Source of the DNA: Rhizobium indicum | GTDB taxonomy: Bacteria > Pseudomonadota > Alphaproteobacteria > Rhizobiales > Rhizobiaceae | Assembly (NCBI RefSeq): GCF_005862305.2 | Contig: NZ_CP054021.1 | Coordinates: forward strand, 4,319,501 to 4,383,500 | Reading direction: 5' to 3' | Length of the DNA stretch: 64,000 nucleotides | The notes under the pieces: model-generated | The model's input: only the letters and a program-made list of their open reading frames with translations | What the model was told of the DNA's origin: nothing | The model's database searches: none | Position numbers and translations under genes: made by a program | In this document: one piece after another, positions 9,244 through 17,537 of the stretch | How the letters are laid out: every line of letters starts with the position of its first letter | Numbering within the stretch: position 1 is the first letter of the stretch

Positions 9244-10830
9244 GTGATTGTCTCTGTTATCGATGCGCCTCGATCCGCCAAGCTCGGCAAGGCGTTGATC
9301 TTCATGACCTGGCTTGCGCTGGCGTCTGCGCTTTGCTGGTCCGAAACGGTCTGGCGTGACGAGGTTCGTGCATTGTCACTTGCCCTCCAGGGGGATAATT
9401 TCATCGATATGCTTCGCCAGATGCATGGCGAGGGTCATCCTGCTCTTTGGTACATTCTGCTGCGCGCCGCCTATGTCGTGGTCGGCTCACCTGTCGTCCT
9501 GAAAGTCGTCGCCCTGACGATTGCGGCAGCGGCGGCCTATCTTCTTGTTTTCAGGCTGAAATTGTCGCTTTCCATCATGCTGCTGTCGCTGTTCAGCAGC
9601 TTTTCGATTTTCGACTACGCCGCGATGTCGCGAAATTACGGCATCAGCATGCTGGTGATTTTCCTTATCGTCGTGAGTTGGGAGAAAGGAACACGAAACG
9701 GGCTATTGCTCGGCCTGTTGTTTGCCTTGCTGGCAAATACCAACGTCCATTCAGTCGTCCTCGTCGGCGGCTTCCTCGCCTATTGGTTTTTCGATTTAAT
9801 TCTGGCGCGGCCAAGGCCTGCCCTGACGGAATATCGGGGCTTTGCGACAGCCGCTGCCATTGCCGCGGTTGGAATTATTCTATGTTTCGTAACAGTCTAT
9901 CCGACCTTCAATGATACGGGGCAGAACGATCTCACTGGCAAGAATTTCGCTTTGCTTGCCCTTGGTGCACTTGCCGCGCCCAGTTCCCATTTTATGGCAT
10001 TCTATCCCGACCGGATCCTCGAATTGGTCGTGGCATACCCGTTGGCCTCCCGGGTTTTCGCAGCGTTGATGTCCGTGCTCATCTACGCCAGTCTTTTGGC
10101 GCTGGCGAACCGGCGGCCGGCGATGATCGCAGCCGGACTGGTTCTCTTAGGGCTTTCGCTGCTTTTTACGCTTGTCTATCCCGGCGGATACAGACATCAG
10201 GCGCTCTGGCTGGTTTTCATGATTGCGATCACCGCCTTGACCAGGCATACTCAGCGCGAGGGGGCGGGCGCTGCCGGCATCGAGGCTGCTGGCGGCATCG
10301 TAAAGTTCGGGCGCCTGTGCTTCCTGATATTGCTGGCGCTACAAGTCGTGTCCGGCATTGAAAAGGTCAATCAGGCCTTCATAGCCGAAATACCGCTGAG
10401 CCGAAGCAAGGATTTCGGTGCGTTCATGCAATCGCGCCCTGATCTCAAGGACGCGGTCATCATGGCGGATCCCGACTATCTCGTGGAAGCCTTGCCCTAT
10501 TACGTTTCCAATCGCACCTATCTCCTGCGGGAGGAGCGGTTCGGCGCCATCGTGCGATATACCCGGAACGCGCGGCTTTCGCTCAGCCTTGCCGATATTC
10601 TGCAAACGGCACATCGATTGCAGCAGAGTGAGCATGCGCCTGTCGTCATTCTTCTTTCGCAGCGGCTCGATCAGATTGCTGCGCCCGTCTCCCTGCGTGA
10701 AAGCTATGTTTGGCGGTTGTCTCTGACGCCGGAAGACATTTCTGCTTTCCAGAGCGCGACAAGCCTCGTCAAGCGCTTCGGCCCGGTTGCCGGAAGCGAT
10801 GAGACGTTCGACGCCTACGTATTGAAATAA
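9244..10830 (+). CDS. Polytopic membrane protein, GT39/ArnT-like glycosyltransferase
   Basis: About 528 residues with roughly ten membrane helices. Near the N-terminus it has WRDEVRALSLA with an acidic residue in the first periplasmic loop, then GHPALWYILLR and a SRNYG motif. These are landmarks of the GT-C (PMT/ArnT-like) enzymes that use polyprenyl-linked sugars. The C-terminal 150 residues are soluble. Neither the acceptor nor the sugar can be inferred. The start is uncertain: GTG 9244 is used here, TTG 9238 and ATG 9304 are alternatives, and none has a strong ribosome site. Lower G+C than its neighbours suggests it could be acquired. Confidence 0.7.
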   Translation: MIVSVIDAPRSAKLGKALIFMTWLALASALCWSETVWRDEVRALSLALQGDNFIDMLRQMHGEGHPALWYILLRAAYVVVGSPVVLKVVALTIAAAAAYLLVFRLKLSLSIMLLSLFSSFSIFDYAAMSRNYGISMLVIFLIVVSWEKGTRNGLLLGLLFALLANTNVHSVVLVGGFLAYWFFDLILARPRPALTEYRGFATAAAIAAVGIILCFVTVYPTFNDTGQNDLTGKNFALLALGALAAPSSHFMAFYPDRILELVVAYPLASRVFAALMSVLIYASLLALANRRPAMIAAGLVLLGLSLLFTLVYPGGYRHQALWLVFMIAITALTRHTQREGAGAAGIEAAGGIVKFGRLCFLILLALQVVSGIEKVNQAFIAEIPLSRSKDFGAFMQSRPDLKDAVIMADPDYLVEALPYYVSNRTYLLREERFGAIVRYTRNARLSLSLADILQTAHRLQQSEHAPVVILLSQRLDQIAAPVSLRESYVWRLSLTPEDISAFQSATSLVKRFGPVAGSDETFDAYVLK

Positions 10831-10927
10831 GACGCCGGTCGGCAGCCTATTTGGGCAACACGTCCACACTGTCGCGGCTGGCATCCTCGATGAAGCGCAG
10901 GTGCCTGTGGAATGCGCCCGGCGCGTC

Positions 10928-11593
10928 TCAGCCCTCGCGCTTCATCCGTTCTCTGCGTGCGATCTCGGCTTGCGAAGGCTCGGGCATTCCGAAGCTGCCG
11001 GTTTCGACCTCGCCGGCGCGCTCGTAGACGCTCATGATAACGCCGGTCGTCGATACCGAGTTGGCCGTGAGCTTCAGCGCTTCCGGCCTGGCGCCCTTGC
11101 CGAACAAGCGCTTCCCGGGGCCAAGGATGAGCGGGAAGGTCAGGAGCCGGAGTTCATCGATCAGGTCGTGCGCCAGCAGCGTTTGCAGCAAGCCACTGCT
11201 GCCCTGCGTCAGGAGGTCGGGACCATCCTGCTGCTTCAAGCGGGCGATTTCGGCGGCGACGTCGCCGCGCAGCGCAAAGGAATTTTCCCAGGTGAGCGGC
11301 TCGTTCGAGGTGGTTGCGACATATTTGGTCGCGGCATTGAAGGCTTTTCCGATGGGATCGTCTTTGCCGACGAAGGGCCAGTGCGCCGCGAAGATCTCGT
11401 AGGTCTTGCGGCCGAGCAGCAGCGCGAAGGGGTCGGTAAAAATCCCGTCCATGAAACCGCCCATCGACTCGTCCCAGTAATTGACGGTCCAGCCGCCAAG
11501 GGTGAAGCCGCCGGTCGGATCCTCCTGCGGCGCGCCCGGCGCCTGCATGACGCCATCCAAGCTCACGAAGGCTGCGGTAACAAGCTTTCTCAT
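10928..11593 (-). CDS. Dihydrofolate reductase family protein (RibD C-terminal domain)
   Basis: 221 residues of the RibD-C/DHFR-like fold: MRKLVTAAFVSLDGVMQAPG at the N-terminus, LLLGRKTYEIFAAHWP, then LTQGSSGLLQTLLAHDLIDEL and PLILGPGKRLF. Such proteins bind NADPH, but most members, often next to regulators, have no known substrate. The C-terminal tail is charged and may be flexible. Followed on the same strand by nothing obvious; pncA lies upstream on the same strand. Confidence 0.85.
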   Translation of the reverse strand: MRKLVTAAFVSLDGVMQAPGAPQEDPTGGFTLGGWTVNYWDESMGGFMDGIFTDPFALLLGRKTYEIFAAHWPFVGKDDPIGKAFNAATKYVATTSNEPLTWENSFALRGDVAAEIARLKQQDGPDLLTQGSSGLLQTLLAHDLIDELRLLTFPLILGPGKRLFGKGARPEALKLTANSVSTTGVIMSVYERAGEVETGSFGMPEPSQAEIARRERMKREG

Positions 11594-11688
11594 CTCTCAA
11601 CTCCCATGATTGGTGTGTTCAGAGCCAAGGACGGATGGACGTGTGCCGATCCGACATTCGCCACATTGTCTTTTATCGCTGATCTCAA

Positions 11689-12315
11689 TCAGTCGGCCAG
11701 GACCCTGGCGCTGTCGATGATCGCGATGCCATGCGTCCGCATCTCCTCGATGGCGGCGGTGACGCCTTCGGGCGTGATGCCGCGGCTTGCATCCTCGACG
11801 AAGCGCACGCGAACGTCAGGCATCATCTCCAGCGCGTCGAGCGCGGAGAACTTGACGCAATAGTCGGTCGCCAGCCCGCAGACGTCGAGGTCGGTGACGC
11901 CCTGGTCCTCGAGGAAATCGGAAAGGCCGGTCGAGGCGTCGCGGTCATTGTCGCGGAAGGCCGAATAGCTGTCGATATCAGGATTCTCGCCCTTCTGCTG
12001 GATCAGGTCGATCTCTTCGGATTTGAGCTCGGGATGCAGTTCGGCATCGAGCGTACCCTGAATGCAGTGGTCGGGCCACATCATCTGCGGCTTGCCCGAC
12101 AGTTCCCCCATCTCGAAGGGGGCGGCACCGGGATGGGCGGAGGCGAAGCTGCCGTGGCCTGGCGGATGCCAGTCCTGCGAGGCGACGATCAGATCGTATT
12201 TGCCGCTGTCGATCAGTCTGTTTGCGACGGGAACCACCTTGTCGCCATCAGGCACCGGCAGATTGCCGCCCGGACAGAAGCCGTTCTGAATATCGACGAG
12301 CAGCAGCGCTTTCAT
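11689..12315 (-). CDS. pncA: Nicotinamidase PncA
   Basis: 208 residues from ATG 12315 (MKALLLVDIQNGFCPGGNL); a frame to 12360 is longer but unlikely. Catalytic residues can be placed: Asp in VDIQNGF, a metal site in SQDWHPPGHGSFAS with its two His, and the nucleophile Cys in VCGLATDYCVKFSALDA. It converts nicotinamide to nicotinate in NAD salvage. The family length is normal. Confidence 0.92.
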   Translation of the reverse strand: MKALLLVDIQNGFCPGGNLPVPDGDKVVPVANRLIDSGKYDLIVASQDWHPPGHGSFASAHPGAAPFEMGELSGKPQMMWPDHCIQGTLDAELHPELKSEEIDLIQQKGENPDIDSYSAFRDNDRDASTGLSDFLEDQGVTDLDVCGLATDYCVKFSALDALEMMPDVRVRFVEDASRGITPEGVTAAIEEMRTHGIAIIDSARVLAD

Positions 12316-12649
12316 CAAGGCCAATCCCTTCGCTCTATTGCAGTGTAAGACGCCAAGCACACTGAATGGATCAACTAGTGGATTTCCAGGCGCGGACGCG
12401 CAAGTGTTAATTCTGGCACTAGCGGTAGTAAGTCTTCGAAACAGAATGCTCTAATGCAATCATTGCGATAGCCGGCGGCGGTTCTCGTGTTGAAATCGAA
12501 CGGAGGGGGAAGGCGCGTGCATGATTTCCGGATCGCAGACACGGCCCACGACGGTGGCAAGTGCCGGCAAATCGATCTGCCTACGTAGGATACTTTTGTG
12601 CTGCATCGATGGATCGAGGCTCCCCCGGCAGAGCCCGGATCTCGGCCAG
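12316..12649. other. Intergenic region, nothing recognised
   Basis: About 330 bases between pncA and the EF-hand gene (both minus strand). The pncA promoter should lie at its left end. I see no ORF with a ribosome site, no RNA gene and no clear terminator after the EF-hand gene. Confidence 0.5.
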
Positions 12650-13147
12650 CTAGACCGCCGCCACGTCTTCGGCCGCGGAATCACCTGCTACGGCGGAAGC
12701 GCCGTAGGTATTGCGGTAGGCCTGAAGGGCCGTCTGCATGTCGCTCAGCACCTTGGTGAGGAGCGGATCGCTGTCGCCTGAAGTCTTGATGCTGTTCGGA
12801 TCGGCGGCAAGAAATTCAGACTCGGTCAACTTGCCGTCGCCATCCGTATCCATCGCGGTGAAGACGCCCTTGGAAGCGTCGTCGCTCTGATCGCTGCCGT
12901 CGCCCTGATCGTCGCTGCCGTCGGTCTTCTGCATCGACAGCATCAGCGACAGGATGTCGGCGGTGATCTTCTTGACGATGTCGGTGCTGCTGTCGTCGCT
13001 GTCGGTCGACGCCGTGCCCGATGTAGAGGACTGCGAGGCGGCGGCCAACTCGTCCGCCGATATGACGCCGTCGCCATTCTTGTCCAGACTGGAAAGCGGA
13101 GACTGATATTGAGTTAAGGTGCTGCCGAGAGATGAAACACTGGTCAC
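12650..13147 (-). CDS. EF-hand calcium-binding protein
   Basis: 165 acidic residues from a GTG start with a very strong ribosome site (GAAGGAGG). Two EF-hand loops are clear: DKNGDGVISADE (about residue 22) and DTDGDGKLTESE (about residue 99). Between them lies a Ser/Asp-rich low-complexity linker. There is no classical signal peptide, but Ser/Thr/Gln-rich N-termini like this are common in rhizobial EF-hand proteins. It probably binds calcium; a partner is not evident. Confidence 0.82.
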   Translation of the reverse strand: MTSVSSLGSTLTQYQSPLSSLDKNGDGVISADELAAASQSSTSGTASTDSDDSSTDIVKKITADILSLMLSMQKTDGSDDQGDGSDQSDDASKGVFTAMDTDGDGKLTESEFLAADPNSIKTSGDSDPLLTKVLSDMQTALQAYRNTYGASAVAGDSAAEDVAAV

Positions 13148-13547
13148 TGGAACCTCCTTCGAAAAGTTCGTCGTGAAGCCTGCCTTTCATGGGCGGGCAG
13201 CCTCTGGGCTAAGCTGATTTGCGAAAGACGTCAAAGCGACGTTTTGACAGGGCAGAAGTGCGATTGACGACGTGAGGCAACGCACGTTAACCTTTCGGTT
13301 ACCAAAGTTTTTTCATTGGATTTATTGGCTTTTGTGGGCGGTCGGTTTGTCTGGGCGCGATTAAATCCATGCCGGTGTTGGCCCGAAATTGCCGTAACGC
13401 AGCGCGCGGAGGAGCTCTGGGCGGAGTGCCCGCGTTTGCGCGGCTGCGACATTTCGTCTGCTTTCTGCGAGAGGCGACGTCAGGCCGATCTTGCTCCGGG
13501 TCATGATTTCTGCCTTTCTTACTCAGAAGCAAGCCGGAAGCGAAGCC
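13148..13547. other. Divergent promoter region, no recognised site
   Basis: About 400 bases between the divergent EF-hand gene and a small membrane protein gene. It is locally AT-rich around 13290-13340. Several short overlapping frames occur on both strands, but none has protein-like composition. Confidence 0.4.
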
Positions 13548-13895
13548 ATGTCAGAGCCGGATCCCGACGAAAAGATCGATGCGACGTTTCGCAACGGGTC
13601 GCTGACGGCGGCCGGGATCATCCTCGGTTTCTCGCTTAATTTCATCAGTGTCTGGGTCTCCAATCCCAATGACTGGAGCCGCATCGATATTCTGCCGATG
13701 CTGTTCCTGACCGTGGGCATTGCCGTCCAGGTGAAGGTCTTTGCCGATTTGCTGGCGCGGGACTCCCTGTTTGCCGCCAAATATGACCGGTCTCGCCGGC
13801 TCTTTCTGATCGGATTGGGAATCGTCGCTGCGGGCATTGGCGTCGCCCTGATCAACGATATTCTCGGGCTCGGAAGGATGCGGATGCTCGGGTAA
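13548..13895 (+). CDS. Small membrane protein of unknown function
   Basis: 115 residues from ATG 13548 (MSEPDPDEKIDATFRNG); the frame is open to 13491 but the upstream codons look non-native. Three membrane helices are predicted by eye: AAGIILGFSLNFISVWV, ILPMLFLTVGIAVQVKVF and LFLIGLGIVAAGIGVALI. Charged ends and a short loop of KYDRSRR suggest a cytoplasmic turn. No family recognised. It is convergent with the helicase gene. Confidence 0.65.
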   Translation: MSEPDPDEKIDATFRNGSLTAAGIILGFSLNFISVWVSNPNDWSRIDILPMLFLTVGIAVQVKVFADLLARDSLFAAKYDRSRRLFLIGLGIVAAGIGVALINDILGLGRMRMLG

Positions 13896-13920
13896 GCCTT
13901 TTCGCGTCGTGCTGACGCGG

Positions 13921-16401
13921 TCAGACGCGCTCGACGAACCCGTCCAGCACCCGTTTCTGTCCCGCCCGGTCGAACTCGATCGTCAGCTTGTTGCCTTCGA
14001 TGCCGGTGATGTTGCCGTTGCCGAATTTCAGGTGGAACACGCGATCGCCGAGCGTGAATTTCGATGGCTCCGACGAGGTCGATTTCGCCACCAGCTCGCC
14101 TTCGATTGTGCGCCCCTTCGGGCCGCTTTCGCCATAGCCGATGCGTTCGACGGCGTGGCCGGAGCGGGTGCCCCAATTGTCGCGTGTGGCGTCGGTCTTG
14201 TTGGCCTGGGCTCGTTTCCAGCCGGGAGTGGAATAGGAGTTGGCGAAGGGTTCGGCCTTGTCGAAGCGGGACTGGCCGTAGCCGCCGCGGCCGTACCCGC
14301 CGTAGCTCTGCTCCATTTCGGCGACCTCGACATGGGTTTCGGGCAGTTCGTCGAGGAAACGCGAGGGCAGGGTCGATTGCCAGAGGCCATGGATGCGACG
14401 GTTGGAGACGAACCAGATGTGGCAGCGGTGCTTGGCGCGGGTGATGCCGACATAGGCGAGGCGGCGTTCCTCCTCCAGGCCGGCGCGGCCGCTCTCATCC
14501 AGCGAGCGCTGGTGCGGGAAGAGGCCTTCCTCCCAGCCGGGCAGGAAGACGGTGTCGAATTCCAGGCCCTTGGCAGAGTGCAGCGTCATGATCGAGACGG
14601 CATCGAGGTTCTCGTTGGTCTCGGCATCCATGACCAGGGAGACGTGTTCGAGGAAGCCGCGCATCGACTCGAAGCTTTCCATCGAGCGGATCAGTTCCTT
14701 GAGGTTTTCGAGCCGACCCGGCGCTTCGGCGCTTTTGTCGTTCTTCCACATGTCGGTATAGCCGGACTCTTCGAGGATCTGCTCGGCAAGTTCGGTATGA
14801 GGTGTGTTTTCAAGTAGTTCCTGCCATCGGCGGAAAGATTGAATCACGTCGAAGAGCGCCTTTCGCGCCTTCGGCTTCAGCTCGTCGGTCTCGATGATGT
14901 CGGCGGCTGCCGCAAGCATCGGGATATCGCGGGCACGGGCATAGTCGTGCAGCGCACGCACCGTCGTATCGCCGAGGCCGCGCTTCGGGGTGTTGACGAT
15001 GCGTTCGAAAGCGAGGTCGTCGGAGGCTTGAGCGACCAGGCGGAAATAGGCCATGGCATCGCGGATCTCGAGGCGCTCGTAGAAGCGCGGGCCGCCGATG
15101 ACGCGGTAGTTGAGGCCGAGGGTGACGAAGCGGTCTTCGAATTCGCGCATCTGGAAGGAGGCGCGCACGAGGATCGCCATGTCGTTCAAGAGATGCTTGC
15201 CGCGCTGGAGTTGCTCAATCTCCTCGCCGATGGCGCGGGCTTCCTCCTCCGAATCCCAGGAAGCGTGGACCTGCACCTTGACGTCGTCTGGATCGGAGCG
15301 GTCGGTGAACAGCGTCTTGCCGAGGCGGCCCTCATTATGGGCAATCAGATGGGCGGCGGCCCCGAGGATATGTTCGGTCGAGCGGTAGTTGCGCTCGAGC
15401 TTGATGACCTTGGCGCCGGGGAAATCCTTTTCGAAGCGCAGGATATTGTCGACCTCTGCGCCGCGCCAGCCATAGATCGACTGATCGTCGTCGCCGACGC
15501 AGCAGACGTTCTGCGGCTCGCCCTTGGAGCGCTGGGCGAGAAGCCTGAGCCACATGTACTGGGCGGTATTGGTATCCTGGTACTCGTCGACGAGGATGTA
15601 GCGGAAGCGGCCGTGATATTCCTTCAAGAGATCCGGGTTCTTGCGGAAGATCGCGATCGGATGCATCAGCAGGTCGCCGAAATCGCAGGCGTTCAGCGTC
15701 GTCAGGCGCGCCTGATAGGCGAAATAAAGATCGCGGCCGCGGCCATTGGCAAACGCGCGGGCGTCGCCCTCGGGGATATCGGCAGGGCCGAGACCCTTGT
15801 TCTTCCAGGTGTCGATCATGCCGGCGAACTGCTTGGCCGGCCAGCGCTTGTCGTCGAGGCCTTCGGCCTGGATGATCTGCTTGATCAGGCGGATGACATC
15901 GTCGGTATCGAGAATGGTGAAATCGGAGCGCAGGCCGACAAGCTCGCCGTGACGGCGCAGAAGTTTGACGCCGATCGAATGGAAGGTGCCAAGCCAGGGC
16001 ATGCCTTCGACGGCGCCGCCGACGAGCAACGCGATGCGCTCCTTCATCTCGCGGGCAGCCTTGTTGGTGAAGGTGACGGCGAGGATCTGCGAGGGGAAGG
16101 CGCGGCCGGTATTGAGGATATGGGCAATGCGGGTCGTCAGCACGCGCGTCTTGCCGGTGCCGGCGCCGGCGAGCACGAGGACGGGGCCTTCCAGTGTTTC
16201 GACGGCTTCGGTCTGCTCGGGGTTCAGCCCGGCGAGATAATCCGGTCGCTTGCCGCCATCGCGAGCCGCCATGGCGCGGGCGGCGATGCCGCCACTGGCG
16301 GCGGGCGCCCTTTCGGCGGTTGCGGCAGGCGGCTGCGGCTTGCGCGCCATCTCGCCCGGCTCTTCGTCGAAGAAGGGCATATCGTCGAAACTATTGCTCA
16401 T
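13921..16401 (-). CDS. uvrD: UvrD/PcrA-type superfamily 1 DNA helicase
   Basis: 826 residues with all SF1A motifs in order: a Q-motif (LNPEQTEAV), Walker A AGAGTGKT (about residue 80), Ia TFTNKAA, Walker B VDEYQDTN, III GDDDQSIYGWRGA, IV LERNYRST, V TLHSAKGLEF and VI AYVGITRAK. The C-terminal 100 residues hold a Gly/Tyr-rich linker and a Tudor-like tail (GDRVFHLKFGNG), as in PcrA/UvrD, where it contacts RNA polymerase. It unwinds DNA 3'-5' in excision and mismatch repair. The N-terminal 50 residues are low-complexity. Confidence 0.93.
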   Translation of the reverse strand: MSNSFDDMPFFDEEPGEMARKPQPPAATAERAPAASGGIAARAMAARDGGKRPDYLAGLNPEQTEAVETLEGPVLVLAGAGTGKTRVLTTRIAHILNTGRAFPSQILAVTFTNKAAREMKERIALLVGGAVEGMPWLGTFHSIGVKLLRRHGELVGLRSDFTILDTDDVIRLIKQIIQAEGLDDKRWPAKQFAGMIDTWKNKGLGPADIPEGDARAFANGRGRDLYFAYQARLTTLNACDFGDLLMHPIAIFRKNPDLLKEYHGRFRYILVDEYQDTNTAQYMWLRLLAQRSKGEPQNVCCVGDDDQSIYGWRGAEVDNILRFEKDFPGAKVIKLERNYRSTEHILGAAAHLIAHNEGRLGKTLFTDRSDPDDVKVQVHASWDSEEEARAIGEEIEQLQRGKHLLNDMAILVRASFQMREFEDRFVTLGLNYRVIGGPRFYERLEIRDAMAYFRLVAQASDDLAFERIVNTPKRGLGDTTVRALHDYARARDIPMLAAAADIIETDELKPKARKALFDVIQSFRRWQELLENTPHTELAEQILEESGYTDMWKNDKSAEAPGRLENLKELIRSMESFESMRGFLEHVSLVMDAETNENLDAVSIMTLHSAKGLEFDTVFLPGWEEGLFPHQRSLDESGRAGLEEERRLAYVGITRAKHRCHIWFVSNRRIHGLWQSTLPSRFLDELPETHVEVAEMEQSYGGYGRGGYGQSRFDKAEPFANSYSTPGWKRAQANKTDATRDNWGTRSGHAVERIGYGESGPKGRTIEGELVAKSTSSEPSKFTLGDRVFHLKFGNGNITGIEGNKLTIEFDRAGQKRVLDGFVERV

Positions 16402-16647
16402 GGCGCGTAATGTAGTGATTCGGGAAGGAAAGACCAGAAAAGATGTTCTGCTTTCATTCCCGAGCCGGCGCTATCCCAAGCGGTATGTTGCGGGCGGCAA
16501 TGCCGCCGCCTAGCCCGGCTGTGGTCGCCATGCGGGCGGGCGGAGCTAAAATTTCGATCGCGGCGTGTCGGAACCGGCGCCGGCGGGGCGTCCTTGGGTC
16601 ATCGGACAGCAGTCCGGATCAACACCCGTCAACAAGGAGGCCGTTTC

Positions 16648-17124
16648 ATGCCGAAGGTCGTTTCAAATCTCTGGTTCGCCGAGGAAGCGCGCGAAGCCGT
16701 CGAATTCTACGTGTCTGTTATCCCGGACTCCAGCATCGGCCGCACTACCATATTGCCGGCGGAAACGCCGAGCGGGCCTCCCGGCAGCGTCGAGCTGATC
16801 GAGTTCACGCTCGCCGACCAGGCCTTCCTGGCCATGAAGGCCGGCCCGCTCGATAGTTTCAACCATTCCTTTTCGATCGCGATTCTCGTGGAAAGCCAGG
16901 CCGAGATCGATCGGATATGGGAGGCCTTCCTCGGCAATGGCGGCACGCCGGAGGCCTGCGGCTGGCTAAAGGACCGCTGGGGCCTTTCCTGGCAGATCGT
17001 GCCGCGCGTGCTGTCCGAGATGATCGCCGACAGCGACCGCGAGCGGGCCAAGCGCGTGACCGAAGTGATGCTCGGCATGGTCAAGATCGATGTCGCCGCG
17101 CTGGAGAAGGCATTCAACGGCTGA
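16648..17124 (+). CDS. VOC superfamily protein (PhnB/3-demethylubiquinone methyltransferase-like)
   Basis: 158 residues from ATG 16648, with AAGGAGG upstream. It begins KVVSNLWFAEEAREAVEFY and contains GSVELIEFTLADQAFLAMKAG, then FLGNGGTPEACGWLKDRWG and SWQIVPRVL. This is the PhnB-type arrangement of one VOC fold. Many such proteins are annotated as 3-demethylubiquinone-9 methyltransferases, but the fold gives no support for methyl transfer. Function unknown. Confidence 0.82.
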   Translation: MPKVVSNLWFAEEAREAVEFYVSVIPDSSIGRTTILPAETPSGPPGSVELIEFTLADQAFLAMKAGPLDSFNHSFSIAILVESQAEIDRIWEAFLGNGGTPEACGWLKDRWGLSWQIVPRVLSEMIADSDRERAKRVTEVMLGMVKIDVAALEKAFNG

Positions 17125-17537
17125 GTCGCGCCGGGTAGCCGCATGATCACGATGCGGGGCGCATGGCTGGGATGCGCCGTTTTCCAGCATGTCTGGAGCG
17201 GATCGGCACACGCTGTCCCGCATCGACTTTGGGCAGTTTCACAGCCAAATCGTCGATTTCTCCAGAGCTCGAATCACGGGCGACATTGCACACCCTTTTC
17301 ATCTTTCTGTCACGTCGCGAAATGTGCTGATATCGCAATAGCCCTTTTCTCAACTACAATAAGAAACAGTTTCGTAGAGTAAAAAAATAACCGGTGCACG
17401 CACGTTTTTGTGCATTGCCAGAAACAGCCGGTGAGCGTGGAATATACCTGCGAAACTATTGATTCTTAGGAATGTCGTGGCCATCTCCTTTGGTATGACG
17501 ACCTAGAGCCTGTGGCATTAACCTTGATGGAGGGCCC
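17125..17537. other. Upstream region of the prkA operon
   Basis: About 410 bases, AT-rich in its right half, that must contain the promoter of the stress operon that follows. I see no EcfG-type GGAAC site at proper spacing. A TGGCAT-N5-TTGAT stretch just before the start codon resembles a sigma-54 site but is too close to it. Confidence 0.4.

Noticed and set aside
14839..16410. A 523-codon open frame on the plus strand
   Set aside because: It is the antisense shadow of the uvrD-type helicase, whose motifs are all present on the minus strand; the plus frame has no family features or ribosome site.
17505..17537. Sigma-54-like site TGGCAT-N5-TTGAT before prkA
   Set aside because: The -12 element lacks GC, and the start of transcription would fall at the start codon.
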